DNA of 31,167 bases, taken from CAZDYI01 sp964509765. Lineage in GTDB: Bacteria > Pseudomonadota > Gammaproteobacteria > Tethybacterales > Tethybacteraceae. The stretch is taken from the NCBI GenBank assembly GCA_964509765.1, contig CAZDYI010000031.1:1-31167 (forward strand), written 5' to 3'. The notes beneath the pieces are model-generated. The model was not told the origin of the DNA. It saw only the letters and a program-made list of their open reading frames with translations, and did no database searches. Shown here in pieces: positions 9,071 through 17,518 of the stretch. Every line of letters starts with the position of its first letter. Within the stretch, counting starts at the first letter, position 1. The position numbers and the translations under genes are program-made.

Positions 9071-9120
9071 GATGTCGCTTGCATGTACGCGGGAAAGAAT
9101 GCTGATCCGGCCTTGCGATT

Positions 9121-10464
9121 CTAACCAGCGCCCCTGGCGGCGAGTTTCCTCGGCAGGCTCGAGCGCAGCCCGCAGAAGTCGCCGTTGCTGAGCATCAGCA
9201 GCGTCACGCCGCCCTTCGACGCTATCCCGAGCGCGGCCTCCTCCAGCTTGCCCGCGTCGCCGAACACGCGCGCCTTGGCGCCCAGCGGCCAGAGCTCCGA
9301 CTCAAGGTCCCAATCCAGGCCGTCGGATAGCGCAAGGACCCGGTCCGCGCCCCGGAGGCTTGTCGCGAGAGACCCCCGCCAGCGCCCCGCGCGCATGGTG
9401 TTCGACCTCGGCTCGAACAGGACCGCGAGCTCCCCGCCGTCCAGCGCTTCCCTCGCGGCCTCTATCGTAAGCGCTATCGAGGTCGGGTGGTGCGCGAAGT
9501 CGTCGATGACGGTCACCCCTCCTCCGGAGTGGATCACCTGCATGCGCCGCATCGGCAGGCGGAAGCCCGCCATCGCCTCCGCCGACCTCTCGGGCGGGAC
9601 GCCGACCGCCTCGCATGCTGCGAGCGCCGCGAGAAAGTTGTCGCGGACGTGCCTGCCCGGCGGGAGGGCAGGCAGCGGGAAGGACGCGCCGCCGGGGCCC
9701 CGGACGGCATCGCCGTCGACCGACCAGCCGCCGGGGTCGTTGGTGCGCACGGTCGCGTGCCAGGGGGCGTCGGGAACGGCCTCCCGCACGTTCGCGTCGG
9801 CCCAGTTCGCGACGACTGTCCCGCCCGCGCGGACGTGGCGCGGCAGCAGCCGGAACTGGCGCATGACGGCGTCGAGGTCCGGGTAGATGTCGGCGTGGTC
9901 GAACTCGACGTTGTTGAGCACGGTGACGTCCGCCCAGTAGTGCGTGAACTTCGGCCGCTTGTCGAAGAGCGCGGTGTCGTACTCGTCCGCCTCGACCACC
10001 GCGACCTTCCCCGCCCCGGCCGCGGCGCTGCGGCCGTTTGCCAGGACGCCGCCGACGAGGTAGCCCGGCGACAGCCCCGCCTCCTCGAGGATGTGCACGG
10101 CCATCGCGGAGGTCGTGGTCTTGCCGTGCGTCCCGGCAACGGCAACGACCCGGTCGTTCGCGGAAAGGAAGCTGTCCGCGACCCACTGCGGGCCCGATGC
10201 GAACGGCCTGCCGCTGCGGCAGGCGTCCTCGAACAGCGGGTTGCCCCGCCTGACCACGTTGCCGACCACGTAGAGGTCGGCGGGCCTGTCGGAGCAGGAG
10301 GCGTCAAAGCCCTCGTGCAGCTTCACGCCGGCCGCGTCGAGCAGGCCGGCCATCGGCTCGTAGAAGGCCGCGTCCGAGCCCTCGACCTCGCTCCCGAGCG
10401 CCGAGGCGATCTGGGCGACGCCGCCCATGAAGGTGCCGCAGACGCCGAGGACGTGGACCCTCAA
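9121..10464 (-). CDS. mpl: Mpl: UDP-MurNAc:murein tripeptide ligase
   Basis: This Mur-ligase of 447 residues attaches recovered L-Ala-gamma-D-Glu-meso-DAP to UDP-MurNAc in peptidoglycan recycling. The N terminus reads HVLGVCGTFMGGVAQIA, which separates Mpl from MurC; the ATP loop is GTHGKTTT (111-118), and EADEYDTALFDKRPKF and NNVEFDHADIYPDL are typical of Mpl. The start is a TTG at 10464 whose bases overlap the dnaQ stop (TTGA), and it begins directly before the Rossmann strand. Its product uses the UDP-MurNAc that AmgK and MurU regenerate. It is followed by the ampE-like gene. Confidence 0.92.
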   Translation of the reverse strand: MRVHVLGVCGTFMGGVAQIASALGSEVEGSDAAFYEPMAGLLDAAGVKLHEGFDASCSDRPADLYVVGNVVRRGNPLFEDACRSGRPFASGPQWVADSFLSANDRVVAVAGTHGKTTTSAMAVHILEEAGLSPGYLVGGVLANGRSAAAGAGKVAVVEADEYDTALFDKRPKFTHYWADVTVLNNVEFDHADIYPDLDAVMRQFRLLPRHVRAGGTVVANWADANVREAVPDAPWHATVRTNDPGGWSVDGDAVRGPGGASFPLPALPPGRHVRDNFLAALAACEAVGVPPERSAEAMAGFRLPMRRMQVIHSGGGVTVIDDFAHHPTSIALTIEAAREALDGGELAVLFEPRSNTMRAGRWRGSLATSLRGADRVLALSDGLDWDLESELWPLGAKARVFGDAGKLEEAALGIASKGGVTLLMLSNGDFCGLRSSLPRKLAARGAG

Positions 10465-11156
10465 CTCTTTCCGGCATCGAGCTCGAGGGGCACGACCCCC
10501 GACTTTTCCTGCATGAAGCGGAGGTACTCCGCGTGCCTTTTTGCCGCGCCCGGGTCGGGCGGGATGCGGACCACCTTGACCTCCGTCCCCTCGGGGAGGT
10601 CGAACGAGCGGCTCGCAGCCTCGCTCGGGAGCTCGAGCTCGGTCTGGCCGCTCGTCAGGTAGGCGTAGACCTCGGCGAGCAGCTCGGCGTCGACGATGGC
10701 GCTGTGGCGCGGGCGGCGCTCCTTGACGTCGATCCCGGCCTTGGCCGCGAGCGAGTCGAGGCTGTTCCTCGCCCCCGGGAACATGGTCTTCGCCATCTCG
10801 AGCGTGTCGGTGACCTTTGCCGCGACCTCGGAAACCGGCGGCATCCCGAGGCGGGCGAACTCGGCGTCGAGGAACTCGACGTCGAACGGGGCGTTGTGGG
10901 CGACCAGCTCGCAGCCGCGCAGGAACTCAGCGACCTCGGCGGCGACCTCGGCGAAGGAAGGCTCGCCGGCGAGCATCACCTTGGTGTAGCCGTGGGTCTC
11001 GAACGCACCGTGCGCGATCTCCGCTTCGCCCGGGTCGAGCAGCCTGTGGTACGGCTCGGCCCCCTCCCGCTGCGGGACCGCGGCGATCTCGATCACCCGG
11101 TCCGAGCCGGCGCTGAGCCCGGTGGTCTCCAGGTCGAGGAAGACCCGCGGGGGCAC
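10461..11156 (-). CDS. dnaQ: DNA polymerase III epsilon subunit (3'-5' proofreading exonuclease)
   Basis: This 231-residue DEDDh exonuclease proofreads for the polymerase III alpha subunit. Exo I is DLETTG (Asp8, Glu10), Exo II is AHNAPFDVEF (Asp92), and Exo III is HSAIVDAELL (His151, Asp156). The last 60 or so residues form the charged tail that, in E. coli, binds alpha. The GTG start at 11156 lies 4 bases after the rnhA stop and directly before the first catalytic strand. The rnhA-dnaQ neighbourhood is conserved in gammaproteobacteria. Its end overlaps mpl (TTGA). Confidence 0.92.
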   Translation of the reverse strand: MPPRVFLDLETTGLSAGSDRVIEIAAVPQREGAEPYHRLLDPGEAEIAHGAFETHGYTKVMLAGEPSFAEVAAEVAEFLRGCELVAHNAPFDVEFLDAEFARLGMPPVSEVAAKVTDTLEMAKTMFPGARNSLDSLAAKAGIDVKERRPRHSAIVDAELLAEVYAYLTSGQTELELPSEAASRSFDLPEGTEVKVVRIPPDPGAAKRHAEYLRFMQEKSGVVPLELDAGKS

Positions 11157-11160
11157 CTTG

Positions 11161-11607
11161 CTACCGTCCTTCGGCCAGCGCGGCGAGCCGCGCCTGCTCC
11201 TGGGCGTAGCGGTCGGCGAGGTTGTTCCCCTCCGAGGAGGCGTGGCCCTTCACCCAGGTGAAGGTCACCTCGCGCCCGCCGAGGGCGGAGTCAAGGGACT
11301 CCCACAGCTCGCGGTTCTTCACGGGCTTCCTGTCCGCGGTCTTCCAGCCGCGCCTCTTCCAGCCCTCGAGCCACTTGGTCACGCCGTTGGAGACGTACGA
11401 GGAGTCGGTGTGGATGTGCACGCCGCAGCCGGCGAACCGCCGCAGCGCCTCGATCACCGCGACGAGCTCCATCCTGTTGTTGGTCGTCTCGGCCTCCGAT
11501 CCCGCCCCGCGCCCGACCTCTGCGCCGCGCTCGAGCTCGACCCAGGCCCAGCCACCCGGACCGGGGTTGCCCTTGCACGCGCCGTCGGTGTAGACGACCC
11601 GGGTCAA
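11161..11607 (-). CDS. rnhA: Ribonuclease HI
   Basis: This protein of 148 residues cleaves the RNA strand of RNA-DNA hybrids. All catalytic residues are seen: Asp8 (YTDGACKGNPG), Glu47 (NNRMELVAV), Asp68 (HTDSSYVSNG), His122 and Asp132 (KGHASSEGNNLADRYA). A basic handle region WLEGWKRRGWKT is present, as in E. coli RNase HI. The start is a TTG at 11607 overlapping the stop of the methyltransferase gene (TTGA); the longer open frame upstream is out of frame with that gene and is a shadow. Confidence 0.93.
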   Translation of the reverse strand: MTRVVYTDGACKGNPGPGGWAWVELERGAEVGRGAGSEAETTNNRMELVAVIEALRRFAGCGVHIHTDSSYVSNGVTKWLEGWKRRGWKTADRKPVKNRELWESLDSALGGREVTFTWVKGHASSEGNNLADRYAQEQARLAALAEGR

Positions 11608-12347
11608 GACACGTCCCTGTCGCCGGCCGCGGCCTTGCGCCTCGCAGGCCCCATCGCCGAGCGCTCGGCGACCGCGGCGGGCACCGCCTCGGCGGCCTCG
11701 CGGCTCCATGCGGGCGTGATCCTGCGGATCGCCGGGATCCGCTTGATGGCCTGGATTACGTACGCGCCGCCGAGCATCGGCCACCAGCGCCGGCCCGCGT
11801 GCTCGATCCTGTCGCGCAGCCAGTCGCCCTCCGACGCGAGCCAGGGCGGGGCGAAGCCGACCCGGGCGCCGCCGCGGGGCGTGAGCCCGAGGACCGCGAA
11901 CCAGTCGCGGATCCTGTGGGGGAAGATGAAGTCGCCGTGCCAGGGGTACTCGCCGCCGGTGTCCAGCCTGCGGCGCAGGCCGTAGAGCCCGGCGGGGTTG
12001 AAGCCCACGACGACCAGCTGCCCCTCGGGCCGCAGGACGCGGAAGGCCTCGCGGACGACGGCCTCGGGGTGGGAGGAGAACTCGAGCGCGTGCGCGATCA
12101 GAACGAGGTCGACCGACGAGCTCGAGAACGGCAGGTTGCGCGGGTCGGCGCGCACGTCGCACAGCCGCGAGCGCCCGATGCGAAGCCTGGTGTTGATCGG
12201 CGACCCGCCGAGCAGGTCGTGGCCGTGCATGCCGACCTGAAGGGCGTAGTAGCCGAAGACGCCGCCGAGGATCTCGTCGAGGCAGCGCCGCTCGAGTCCG
12301 GCAAGGTGGCGCCCGGCCGGCGCCGCGAACCAGGCCTCCTGGACCAT
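11604..12347 (-). CDS. YafS-like SAM-dependent methyltransferase
   Basis: This protein of 247 residues has the C-terminal half of a class I methyltransferase fold (LPFSSSSVDLVLIAHALEF, then AFRVLRPEGQLVVVGFNP) but no canonical glycine-rich motif I; the region HDLLGGSPINTRLRIGRS stands in its place. This is the pattern of E. coli YafS, which lies between gloB and rnhA, as here. The substrate is unknown. ATG 12347 was chosen because a -10 element shared with gloB lies about 30 bases upstream; earlier ATGs lie in that promoter. It is the first gene of the yafS-rnhA-dnaQ-mpl-ampE unit. Confidence 0.75.
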   Translation of the reverse strand: MVQEAWFAAPAGRHLAGLERRCLDEILGGVFGYYALQVGMHGHDLLGGSPINTRLRIGRSRLCDVRADPRNLPFSSSSVDLVLIAHALEFSSHPEAVVREAFRVLRPEGQLVVVGFNPAGLYGLRRRLDTGGEYPWHGDFIFPHRIRDWFAVLGLTPRGGARVGFAPPWLASEGDWLRDRIEHAGRRWWPMLGGAYVIQAIKRIPAIRRITPAWSREAAEAVPAAVAERSAMGPARRKAAAGDRDVS

Positions 12348-12375
12348 CGCGGCCCGCCCGGCGGGGGCGATTTGC

Positions 12376-12384
12376 GATAATCTA
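12376..12384. promoter_or_regulatory. Shared -10 element between gloB and yafS-like gene
   Basis: GATAATCTA reads as GATAAT on the plus strand, 12 bases before the gloB ATG, and as TAGATT/GATTAT on the minus strand, about 30 bases before the methyltransferase ATG. No Shine-Dalgarno sequence precedes the gloB ATG. The sharing is inferred from base pattern only. Confidence 0.45.
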
Positions 12385-12393
12385 CCGCCAAGC

Positions 12394-13167
12394 ATGGGTG
12401 ACAAGCTTCAACTGACCGCTGTTCCGGCGTTGCAGGACAATTATATTTGGGTGGGGTGCAAGGGCCCGAACGCGATCGTCGTCGACCCCGGCGAGGCCAA
12501 GCCCGTGCTGGACTTCCTCGGCGACGACAAGAAGCTCCGGGCGATATTCATAACCCACATGCACCAGGACCACATCGGGGGGCTCGAGGAGGTCCACGCC
12601 GCCCACCACAAGGCGATGGTCTACCAGCCCAAGGCCTCGGGCGACCCCGGGGTCGACATCCTGCTGCGCGGCGGAGACGAGGCGACCCCGTACTTCCTGG
12701 ACATGGTCTTCAAGGTCCACGAGACCCCGGGGCACACGCGCGACCACATCGCGTTCGTCGGCGGCGGGGCCGTCTTCTGCGGCGACGCCCTGTTCTCCTG
12801 CGGGTGCGGGAGGATGTTCGAGGGCGACGAGAGCGACCTCGCGAACACGATGTCCTTCTTCGAGGGCCTGGACGACTCCCTCGAGGTCTGCTGCGGCCAC
12901 GAGTACACCCTCTCGAACATAGAGTTCGCCCTTGCGGTCGAGCCCGGCAACAAGGACCTGCTGGAATGGAAGGAAAAGGCAACGGCCCTGCGCGCCGAGG
13001 GCAAGCCGACTCTGCCGGTGACGATCGGCGAGGAGCGCAGGCGCAACCCGTTCATGCGGGCGGGCGAGCCGGCGGTGATCGCCGCAGCGAGCGAGCGCGC
13101 CGGGCGCAAGCTCGAAAGCAGGGCCGAGGTGCTCGGCGCGCTGCGAAGCTGGAAGGACGACTTCTAG
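12394..13167 (+). CDS. gloB: Hydroxyacylglutathione hydrolase (glyoxalase II)
   Basis: This metallo-beta-lactamase-fold enzyme of 257 residues hydrolyses S-lactoylglutathione to lactate in methylglyoxal detoxification. The metal ligands are present: His55, His57, Asp59 and His60 in THMHQDHIGG, His114 in ETPGHT, Asp131 in FCGDALFSCGCGRMFEG, and His169 in CCGHEYTLSN. Gln58 replaces the usual Trp or Phe between the ligands, which should not affect metal binding. The C-terminal glutathione-binding helices end in NPFMR. It has a -10 box 12 bases before the ATG. recJ follows after 25 bases. Confidence 0.95.
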   Translation: MGDKLQLTAVPALQDNYIWVGCKGPNAIVVDPGEAKPVLDFLGDDKKLRAIFITHMHQDHIGGLEEVHAAHHKAMVYQPKASGDPGVDILLRGGDEATPYFLDMVFKVHETPGHTRDHIAFVGGGAVFCGDALFSCGCGRMFEGDESDLANTMSFFEGLDDSLEVCCGHEYTLSNIEFALAVEPGNKDLLEWKEKATALRAEGKPTLPVTIGEERRRNPFMRAGEPAVIAAASERAGRKLESRAEVLGALRSWKDDF

Positions 13168-13182
13168 AATCAGTTTTCAGTC

Positions 13183-13187
13183 GGAGG
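13183..13187 (+). promoter_or_regulatory. Strong Shine-Dalgarno site of recJ
   Basis: GGAGG sits 5 bases before the GTG at 13193 and settles that start codon. It is one of the few clear Shine-Dalgarno sequences in this window and belongs to a gene that is internal to a transcription unit and not overlapped by its upstream neighbour. Confidence 0.65.
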
Positions 13188-13192
13188 GGGTC

Positions 13193-14848
13193 GTGAATTC
13201 GGAGCCATCAACGCAACTTGAGCACTGCGCCGAGGCGGCGCGAAGGCTGGCCGGCGGCGGGTACACGCCGCTTGTCGCAAGGGTCCTGGCCGCGCGGGGC
13301 ATCAGCGAGCCCGACGACGTCAGCTTCGACATCTGCAACCTGCCGGGCGTCGACGGCGGCGAGGCCGCGCGAGCCGCGGAGCTGATGGCTGGGTTGGTGA
13401 AGGAGGACAGGAAGTGGTGCATACTCGGCGACTACGACGCGGACGGCATGTGCGCCGTGGCCCTTTCGGTCCTGGCGCTTGACGCGCTCGGGGTCGAGGC
13501 CGACTGGCTGCTTTCGCACCGCGACCACGCGCACCGGAGCATGGACCCCGTGATCGTGAGGAAGGCCCGCGAGTCGGGGGCCGACGTGATCGTGAGCGTC
13601 GACGGCGGGACCGACTCCCACGAGGGGGTCAGGCTCGCCAAGGAGCTCGGCATGACGGTCGTGGTGACAGACCACCACTCGCCCCCGGCCTCGTGGCGCA
13701 AGCCGGACGCCGACGCCTTGGTCAACCCCCACATCGAGGGCAACGGTTTGCCGTCGAAGGGCCTGTGCGGGACGACCGTCATGCTCGCCCTGGTCCGCGA
13801 GCTGTTTCGGCGGACTGGCACCAAGCAGCGCGCCTCGCGCTTCATCGACATCGCCGCGATCGCGACGATGAGCGACGTCATGCCGATGGACGACCGGGTC
13901 AACCGGAGCATCGTCATGGCCGGGGTCGAGGCGATCCGCCGCGGCCGCTGCCGGCCGGTGATCAAGGAGATGCTCGACGGCAAGAACGCCGGCTGCTGCC
14001 CGAGCGACCTGAACTTCCGGATCGGCCCGCTGCTGAACTCGGCCCACAGGATGTCCAGCGCGGAGATCGGCGTCAACGCCCTGCTCGCCGACGACATCTA
14101 CGCGGCGCGCAAGATCGCCGACGAGCTGCGGACGCTCAACCGCAACCGCAGGCTGCAGAGCGCGATGATCGCCGACGAGGCGGCCGCGCAGATGGACGGA
14201 AGCGACCCCCGCGGCGCGGTCGCGTTCAAGGCGGGCTGGAACGTGAGCATGCTCGGACTCGTCGCGGGCAACCTCGTCGACAGGCTCGGCGTCCCGGTCG
14301 CGGTGCTCACCGAGCACAAGGGAAGGGTGCGCGGATCGATGCGCAGCACGCAGGGAGTCTCGCTGCTCGAGGTGATCGACGCGATCAACGCCGAGGAGCC
14401 CGGCCTGCTCGGCGAGAGCGGCGGCCACCCCTACGCCGCGGGCGTGCGGGTAAGCGGCGACGTCGGCAGGTTCCGCGAGCTGTTCGACTCGTTCTGCGGC
14501 CGGATGTCGAACGGCACCCGCTCGCACCCGCGCGAGGCGGTCCTCGACGGCTGCCCGACGGTCGAGGAGCTCAGCGACGGGTCCGCGCGGCAGCTCAACG
14601 AGATCCCCTGGGGCCAGGAGGAGTTCCCGAAGCCGCGCTTCGAGGGCGAGTTCACGGTGCGCTCGGTCATGCCCTGCCGGCGCGGGAACGGCTACTTCCA
14701 CGAGCTCGAGCTCGACGGAACGGTGGTCAAGGCCTACCACCGCAGGGAGATCGGCAAGCCGGGGACGGCCCGCCGCATGTCGTACTCGGTCTCCGAGGAC
14801 AGCTACAACTGCGACATGCCCTTCATCCACCCGTCCGCGGCCCTCTGA
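13193..14848 (+). CDS. recJ: RecJ-type single-strand DNA exonuclease (DHH/DHHA1 family)
   Basis: This phosphoesterase of 551 residues is close to E. coli RecJ in length (577). RecJ degrades single-stranded DNA 5'-3' in recombination and mismatch repair. The DHH domain shows LGDYDADG (Asp80, Asp82, Asp84), SVDGGTDSHEG (Asp137), and VVTDHHSPP (Asp160-His-His), and DIAAIATMSDVMPMDD follows. The DHHA1 domain ends with GESGGHPYAAG. Motif II reads VDGG where E. coli has VDNG, which is within family variation. A C-terminal OB-like part follows (residues 460-551). The GTG start is fixed by the strong ribosome-binding site. It is probably cotranscribed with gloB. Confidence 0.9.
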   Translation: MNSEPSTQLEHCAEAARRLAGGGYTPLVARVLAARGISEPDDVSFDICNLPGVDGGEAARAAELMAGLVKEDRKWCILGDYDADGMCAVALSVLALDALGVEADWLLSHRDHAHRSMDPVIVRKARESGADVIVSVDGGTDSHEGVRLAKELGMTVVVTDHHSPPASWRKPDADALVNPHIEGNGLPSKGLCGTTVMLALVRELFRRTGTKQRASRFIDIAAIATMSDVMPMDDRVNRSIVMAGVEAIRRGRCRPVIKEMLDGKNAGCCPSDLNFRIGPLLNSAHRMSSAEIGVNALLADDIYAARKIADELRTLNRNRRLQSAMIADEAAAQMDGSDPRGAVAFKAGWNVSMLGLVAGNLVDRLGVPVAVLTEHKGRVRGSMRSTQGVSLLEVIDAINAEEPGLLGESGGHPYAAGVRVSGDVGRFRELFDSFCGRMSNGTRSHPREAVLDGCPTVEELSDGSARQLNEIPWGQEEFPKPRFEGEFTVRSVMPCRRGNGYFHELELDGTVVKAYHRREIGKPGTARRMSYSVSEDSYNCDMPFIHPSAAL

Positions 14849-14864
14849 CCGGGCTGCGGGCCGG

Positions 14865-15575
14865 TCAGCCGGCCGGCGACCTCGAGTCGGTCTGGCCGAA
14901 CAGGTGCCGCTTGGCCTCGGCATCGTCCGCGAGGCTCGCGGTGCCCTCCCTGACCCTGTCGGAGACCTCCTTCATGCGCGCGGCCGCGGGGCGCGCGGCG
15001 ATGCGCTCCTGCCACGCGACGACGTCGGGGAAGGCGGAGATGTCCTGCCCCTGCCGCTCGTGCGAGAGCGTCCAGGGGTAGATGGCCATGTCCGCGACCG
15101 AGTAGTCGCCGGCGACGAAGTCGCGGCCCTGCAGGCGGGTGTTGAGGACGTTGTACAGCCGGGTGGTCTCCTTGGTGTAGCGCTCGATCGCGTAGTCGAC
15201 CTTGGTGTCCGAGTAGGCGCGGAAGTGGTGGTTCTGGCCGAACATCGGTCCCACCCCGCCCATCTGCCACATCAGCCACTCGAGCACGGCGGTCGCCTCG
15301 CGGAAGCCCTCGGGGATGAACCTGCCCGTCTTGCGCCCGAGGTAGACGAGGATCGCGCCGGACTCGAAGACCGACAGCGGCCCCTTTCCGTCGGCCGGGT
15401 CATGGTCGACGATCGCCGGGATGCGGTTGTTCGGCGAGATCGCAAGGAACCCGGGCCGGAACTGCTCGCCGCGGCCGATGTTGACCTCGACGAGTTTGTA
15501 GTCAAGCCCGGCCTCCTCGAGGAAGAGCAGGACCTTGTTGCCGTTGGGGGTGCACCAGTAATGCAGGTCGATCAT
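14865..15575 (-). CDS. yfcG: YfcG-like glutathione-dependent disulfide oxidoreductase
   Basis: This glutathione-transferase-fold protein of 236 residues resembles E. coli YfcG over most of its length. The thioredoxin-like domain contains TPNGNKVLLFLEEAGLDYKL, QFRPGFLAISPNNRIPAIVD and VFESGAILVYLG; the helical domain has GGVGPMFGQNHHFRAY and YAIERYTKET. The family acts as a disulfide reductase using glutathione. ATG 15575 is supported by AAAGGAGT about 8 bases upstream, and a TATAAT lies about 70 bases upstream. It is divergent from aroC and is not paralogous at close range to the second GST at 16783. Confidence 0.9.
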   Translation of the reverse strand: MIDLHYWCTPNGNKVLLFLEEAGLDYKLVEVNIGRGEQFRPGFLAISPNNRIPAIVDHDPADGKGPLSVFESGAILVYLGRKTGRFIPEGFREATAVLEWLMWQMGGVGPMFGQNHHFRAYSDTKVDYAIERYTKETTRLYNVLNTRLQGRDFVAGDYSVADMAIYPWTLSHERQGQDISAFPDVVAWQERIAARPAAARMKEVSDRVREGTASLADDAEAKRHLFGQTDSRSPAG

Positions 15576-15641
15576 CGGACGGACTCCTTTTGCGGCGCTG
15601 TTTCGGCCGGACGGGCCGGAAAGCAATCGTCTCCGGCGCGC

Positions 15642-15647
15642 ATTATA
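15642..15647 (-). promoter_or_regulatory. -10 box of yfcG
   Basis: A consensus TATAAT on the minus strand lies about 66 bases before the yfcG ATG, leaving an untranslated leader of roughly 60 bases that carries a Shine-Dalgarno sequence. No -35 box is evident. Confidence 0.45.
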
Positions 15648-15683
15648 TTTCTTGCCGCCCCTCCCGCGCGCGCGCCGCGGTAA

Positions 15684-15689
15684 TACAAT
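15684..15689 (+). promoter_or_regulatory. -10 box of aroC
   Basis: TACAAT ends 8 bases before the aroC ATG at 15698. The bases between (CGCCGCAA) hold no Shine-Dalgarno sequence, and they nearly repeat those before the amgK ATG. A leaderless or almost leaderless transcript is expected. Confidence 0.45.
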
Positions 15690-15697
15690 CGCCGCAA

Positions 15698-16786
15698 ATG
15701 GCGGGAAGCAGCACCGGCCAGGCCTTCAGGGTCACGACGTTCGGCGAGAGCCACGGCCCCGCGATCGGAGTGGTCGTCGACGGCTGCCCGCCGCGGATCC
15801 CGTTCGACGGGAAGGCGCTCGCGCGCGACATGGCAAGGCGCCGCCCCGGCTCCTCGAAGGCGGTGACCCAGCGCAAGGAGGACGACGTCCCCGAGGTGGT
15901 CTCGGGCGTCTTCGAGGGCATGACCACGGGCACGCCGGTCATGATGCTCATCCGCAACAGGGACGCCAAGCCCAAGGACTACGACGAGATCAAGGACCGG
16001 TTCCGTCCCGGCCACGCCGACTACAGCTACTGGATGAAGTACGGCATCCGCGACCACCGCGGCTCGGGGCGCGCGTCCGCGCGCGAGACCGCCGCAAGGG
16101 TCGCAGCCGGGGCCGTCGCGAAGATGGTCCTCAGGGAGCTCGCTGGAGCGGAGGTGCGCGGCTGCGTAGTGCGCGTCGGCGAGCTCTCGTTCGAGCCCGG
16201 CGACTGGGAGGCGGCCGGCGGCAACCCGTACTTCCTGCCCGAGCCCGGCCGGGTCGGGGAGCTCGAGGACTACGTTGCCGCCCTGCGCAAGGACGGCGAC
16301 TCGTGCGGCTCGGTCGTGCACGTCGAGTGCGCAGGCCTGCCGGCCGGCCTCGGCGAGCCTGTGTTCGACCGGCTCGACGCAGAGATCGCCAAGGCGCTGA
16401 TGAGCATCAACGGCGTCAAGGGAGTCGAGATCGGCGACGGGATGTCGGCCGCTACCCAGCGGGGGACCGAGCACGGCGACGAGATGACCGCCCTCGGCGA
16501 GTTCTCGAGCAACCATGCCGGCGGGATACTCGGCGGGATATCGACCGGCCAGCCGGTCGTCGCCCGCATGGCGCTCAAGCCGACGTCGAGCATCACGACC
16601 CCGAGAAAGAGCGTCGACAAGGAAGGCAACCCCGTCGAGGTCGTTACCAAGGGGCGCCACGACCCGTGCATCGGCCTTCGGGCGACGCCGATAGCCGAGG
16701 CGATGCTCGCCATCGTCCTGGCGGACCACCTGCTCCGCCACCGCGGCCAGGTCGGCGGCGAACCCGGGAGGCAGCCTGCGCCGTGA
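15698..16786 (+). CDS. aroC: Chorismate synthase
   Basis: This FMN-dependent enzyme of 362 residues makes chorismate from EPSP, the last shikimate step. Visible family signatures are TFGESHGPAIGVVVDGCPP near the N terminus, YGIRDHRGSGRASARETAARVAAGAVAK, and SNHAGGILGGISTGQPVV with KPTSSI after it. ATG 15698 directly precedes the first conserved strand and follows a -10 box by 8 bases; an earlier in-frame ATG would place the promoter inside the gene. It overlaps the downstream GST gene by GTGA. Confidence 0.95.
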   Translation: MAGSSTGQAFRVTTFGESHGPAIGVVVDGCPPRIPFDGKALARDMARRRPGSSKAVTQRKEDDVPEVVSGVFEGMTTGTPVMMLIRNRDAKPKDYDEIKDRFRPGHADYSYWMKYGIRDHRGSGRASARETAARVAAGAVAKMVLRELAGAEVRGCVVRVGELSFEPGDWEAAGGNPYFLPEPGRVGELEDYVAALRKDGDSCGSVVHVECAGLPAGLGEPVFDRLDAEIAKALMSINGVKGVEIGDGMSAATQRGTEHGDEMTALGEFSSNHAGGILGGISTGQPVVARMALKPTSSITTPRKSVDKEGNPVEVVTKGRHDPCIGLRATPIAEAMLAIVLADHLLRHRGQVGGEPGRQPAP

Positions 16787-17394
16787 GGCTGATAACCTCG
16801 CTCACCTCGCCCTACGGCAGGATCGTCCGGATCCTCGTCGCCGAGCACGGCCTCGAGGTCGACGTCGAAGTGGCCAACCCCTGGCAGGACCGCAGCAAGA
16901 TCGACGGCGTGAGCCCGCTGAGCAAGATCCCGGTGCTGGTCCTCGACGACGGCACGCCTATCGTCGACTCCTGGGTGATCGCCGAGCACCTCGACTCGCT
17001 TGCCGCAAGCCCGATGATCCCGGCAGGCGGGACCGGGCGGGCGAAAGTTCTTTCCGCCTGCGCGGTGTGCCACGACGCGCTCAACGCGGGGACGATGGTC
17101 GTCTCGTCGAGGATAAGGGGCGAGCCGCTGTCGGACGGCTCGGAGCAGTGGCACCTGGGAAAGGCCGCAGGCGCGATGGCCGACATCGAGAGGCGGCTCT
17201 GCGAGGGCGAGTTCGGCAAGGAAGGCGCCTTCGGTTACCTTGACGTTACCGCAGCAGCGACGCTCGGCTTCTTCGAGTTCCGCCTCAAGGACGATTTCCG
17301 CCTTGCCGAGCGGTTCCCGAAGCTGGCGGCCTGGTACCACGAGACCGTCGCCGACAGGCCGTCGATAAGGGAAACGATGCCTCCGCAGCAGTGA
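16783..17394 (+). CDS. Glutathione S-transferase family protein
   Basis: This protein of 203 residues has an N-terminal thioredoxin-like domain with TSPYGRIVRILVAEHGLEV, LSKIPVLVLDDGTPIVDS (the cis-Pro and the GSH-binding Asp-Ser) and a helical C-terminal domain with FGYLDVTAAATLGFFEFR. Its substrate is unknown; the Ser in TSPYGR is the likely catalytic position. The GTG start at 16783 overlaps the aroC stop (GTGA), so it is expressed with aroC. It belongs to a different subgroup from YfcG at 14865-15575. Confidence 0.88.
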   Translation: MRLITSLTSPYGRIVRILVAEHGLEVDVEVANPWQDRSKIDGVSPLSKIPVLVLDDGTPIVDSWVIAEHLDSLAASPMIPAGGTGRAKVLSACAVCHDALNAGTMVVSSRIRGEPLSDGSEQWHLGKAAGAMADIERRLCEGEFGKEGAFGYLDVTAAATLGFFEFRLKDDFRLAERFPKLAAWYHETVADRPSIRETMPPQQ

Positions 17395-17463
17395 CGCATG
17401 CCGCTTGCATTCCCGGTCATTGGAACCCATATATGTCGACGGGATCCTTTTGCAGCCTGATTG

Positions 17464-17493
17464 TTGCGCAACGGGCCCTTCCGGTGGTAAAAT
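17464..17493 (+). promoter_or_regulatory. Promoter of the tmRNA gene
   Basis: TTGCGC (17464-17469) and TAAAAT (17488-17493) are separated by 18 bases and lie 25 bases before the mature 5' end of tmRNA. The -35 box differs from TTGACA in two positions. Confidence 0.6.
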
Positions 17494-17518
17494 CCCACAT
17501 GCTGATCTAGAACAACTC

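Noticed and set aside
13608..13619. VDGG in place of VDNG in RecJ as a sign of lost activity
   Set aside because: The metal-binding Asp is kept and the following residue varies across the DHH family, so inactivation is not supported.
15660..15678. Alternating GCGCGC tract (possible Z-DNA) upstream of aroC
   Set aside because: The tract is short and similar GC runs are common in this GC-rich window; no other signal supports a function.
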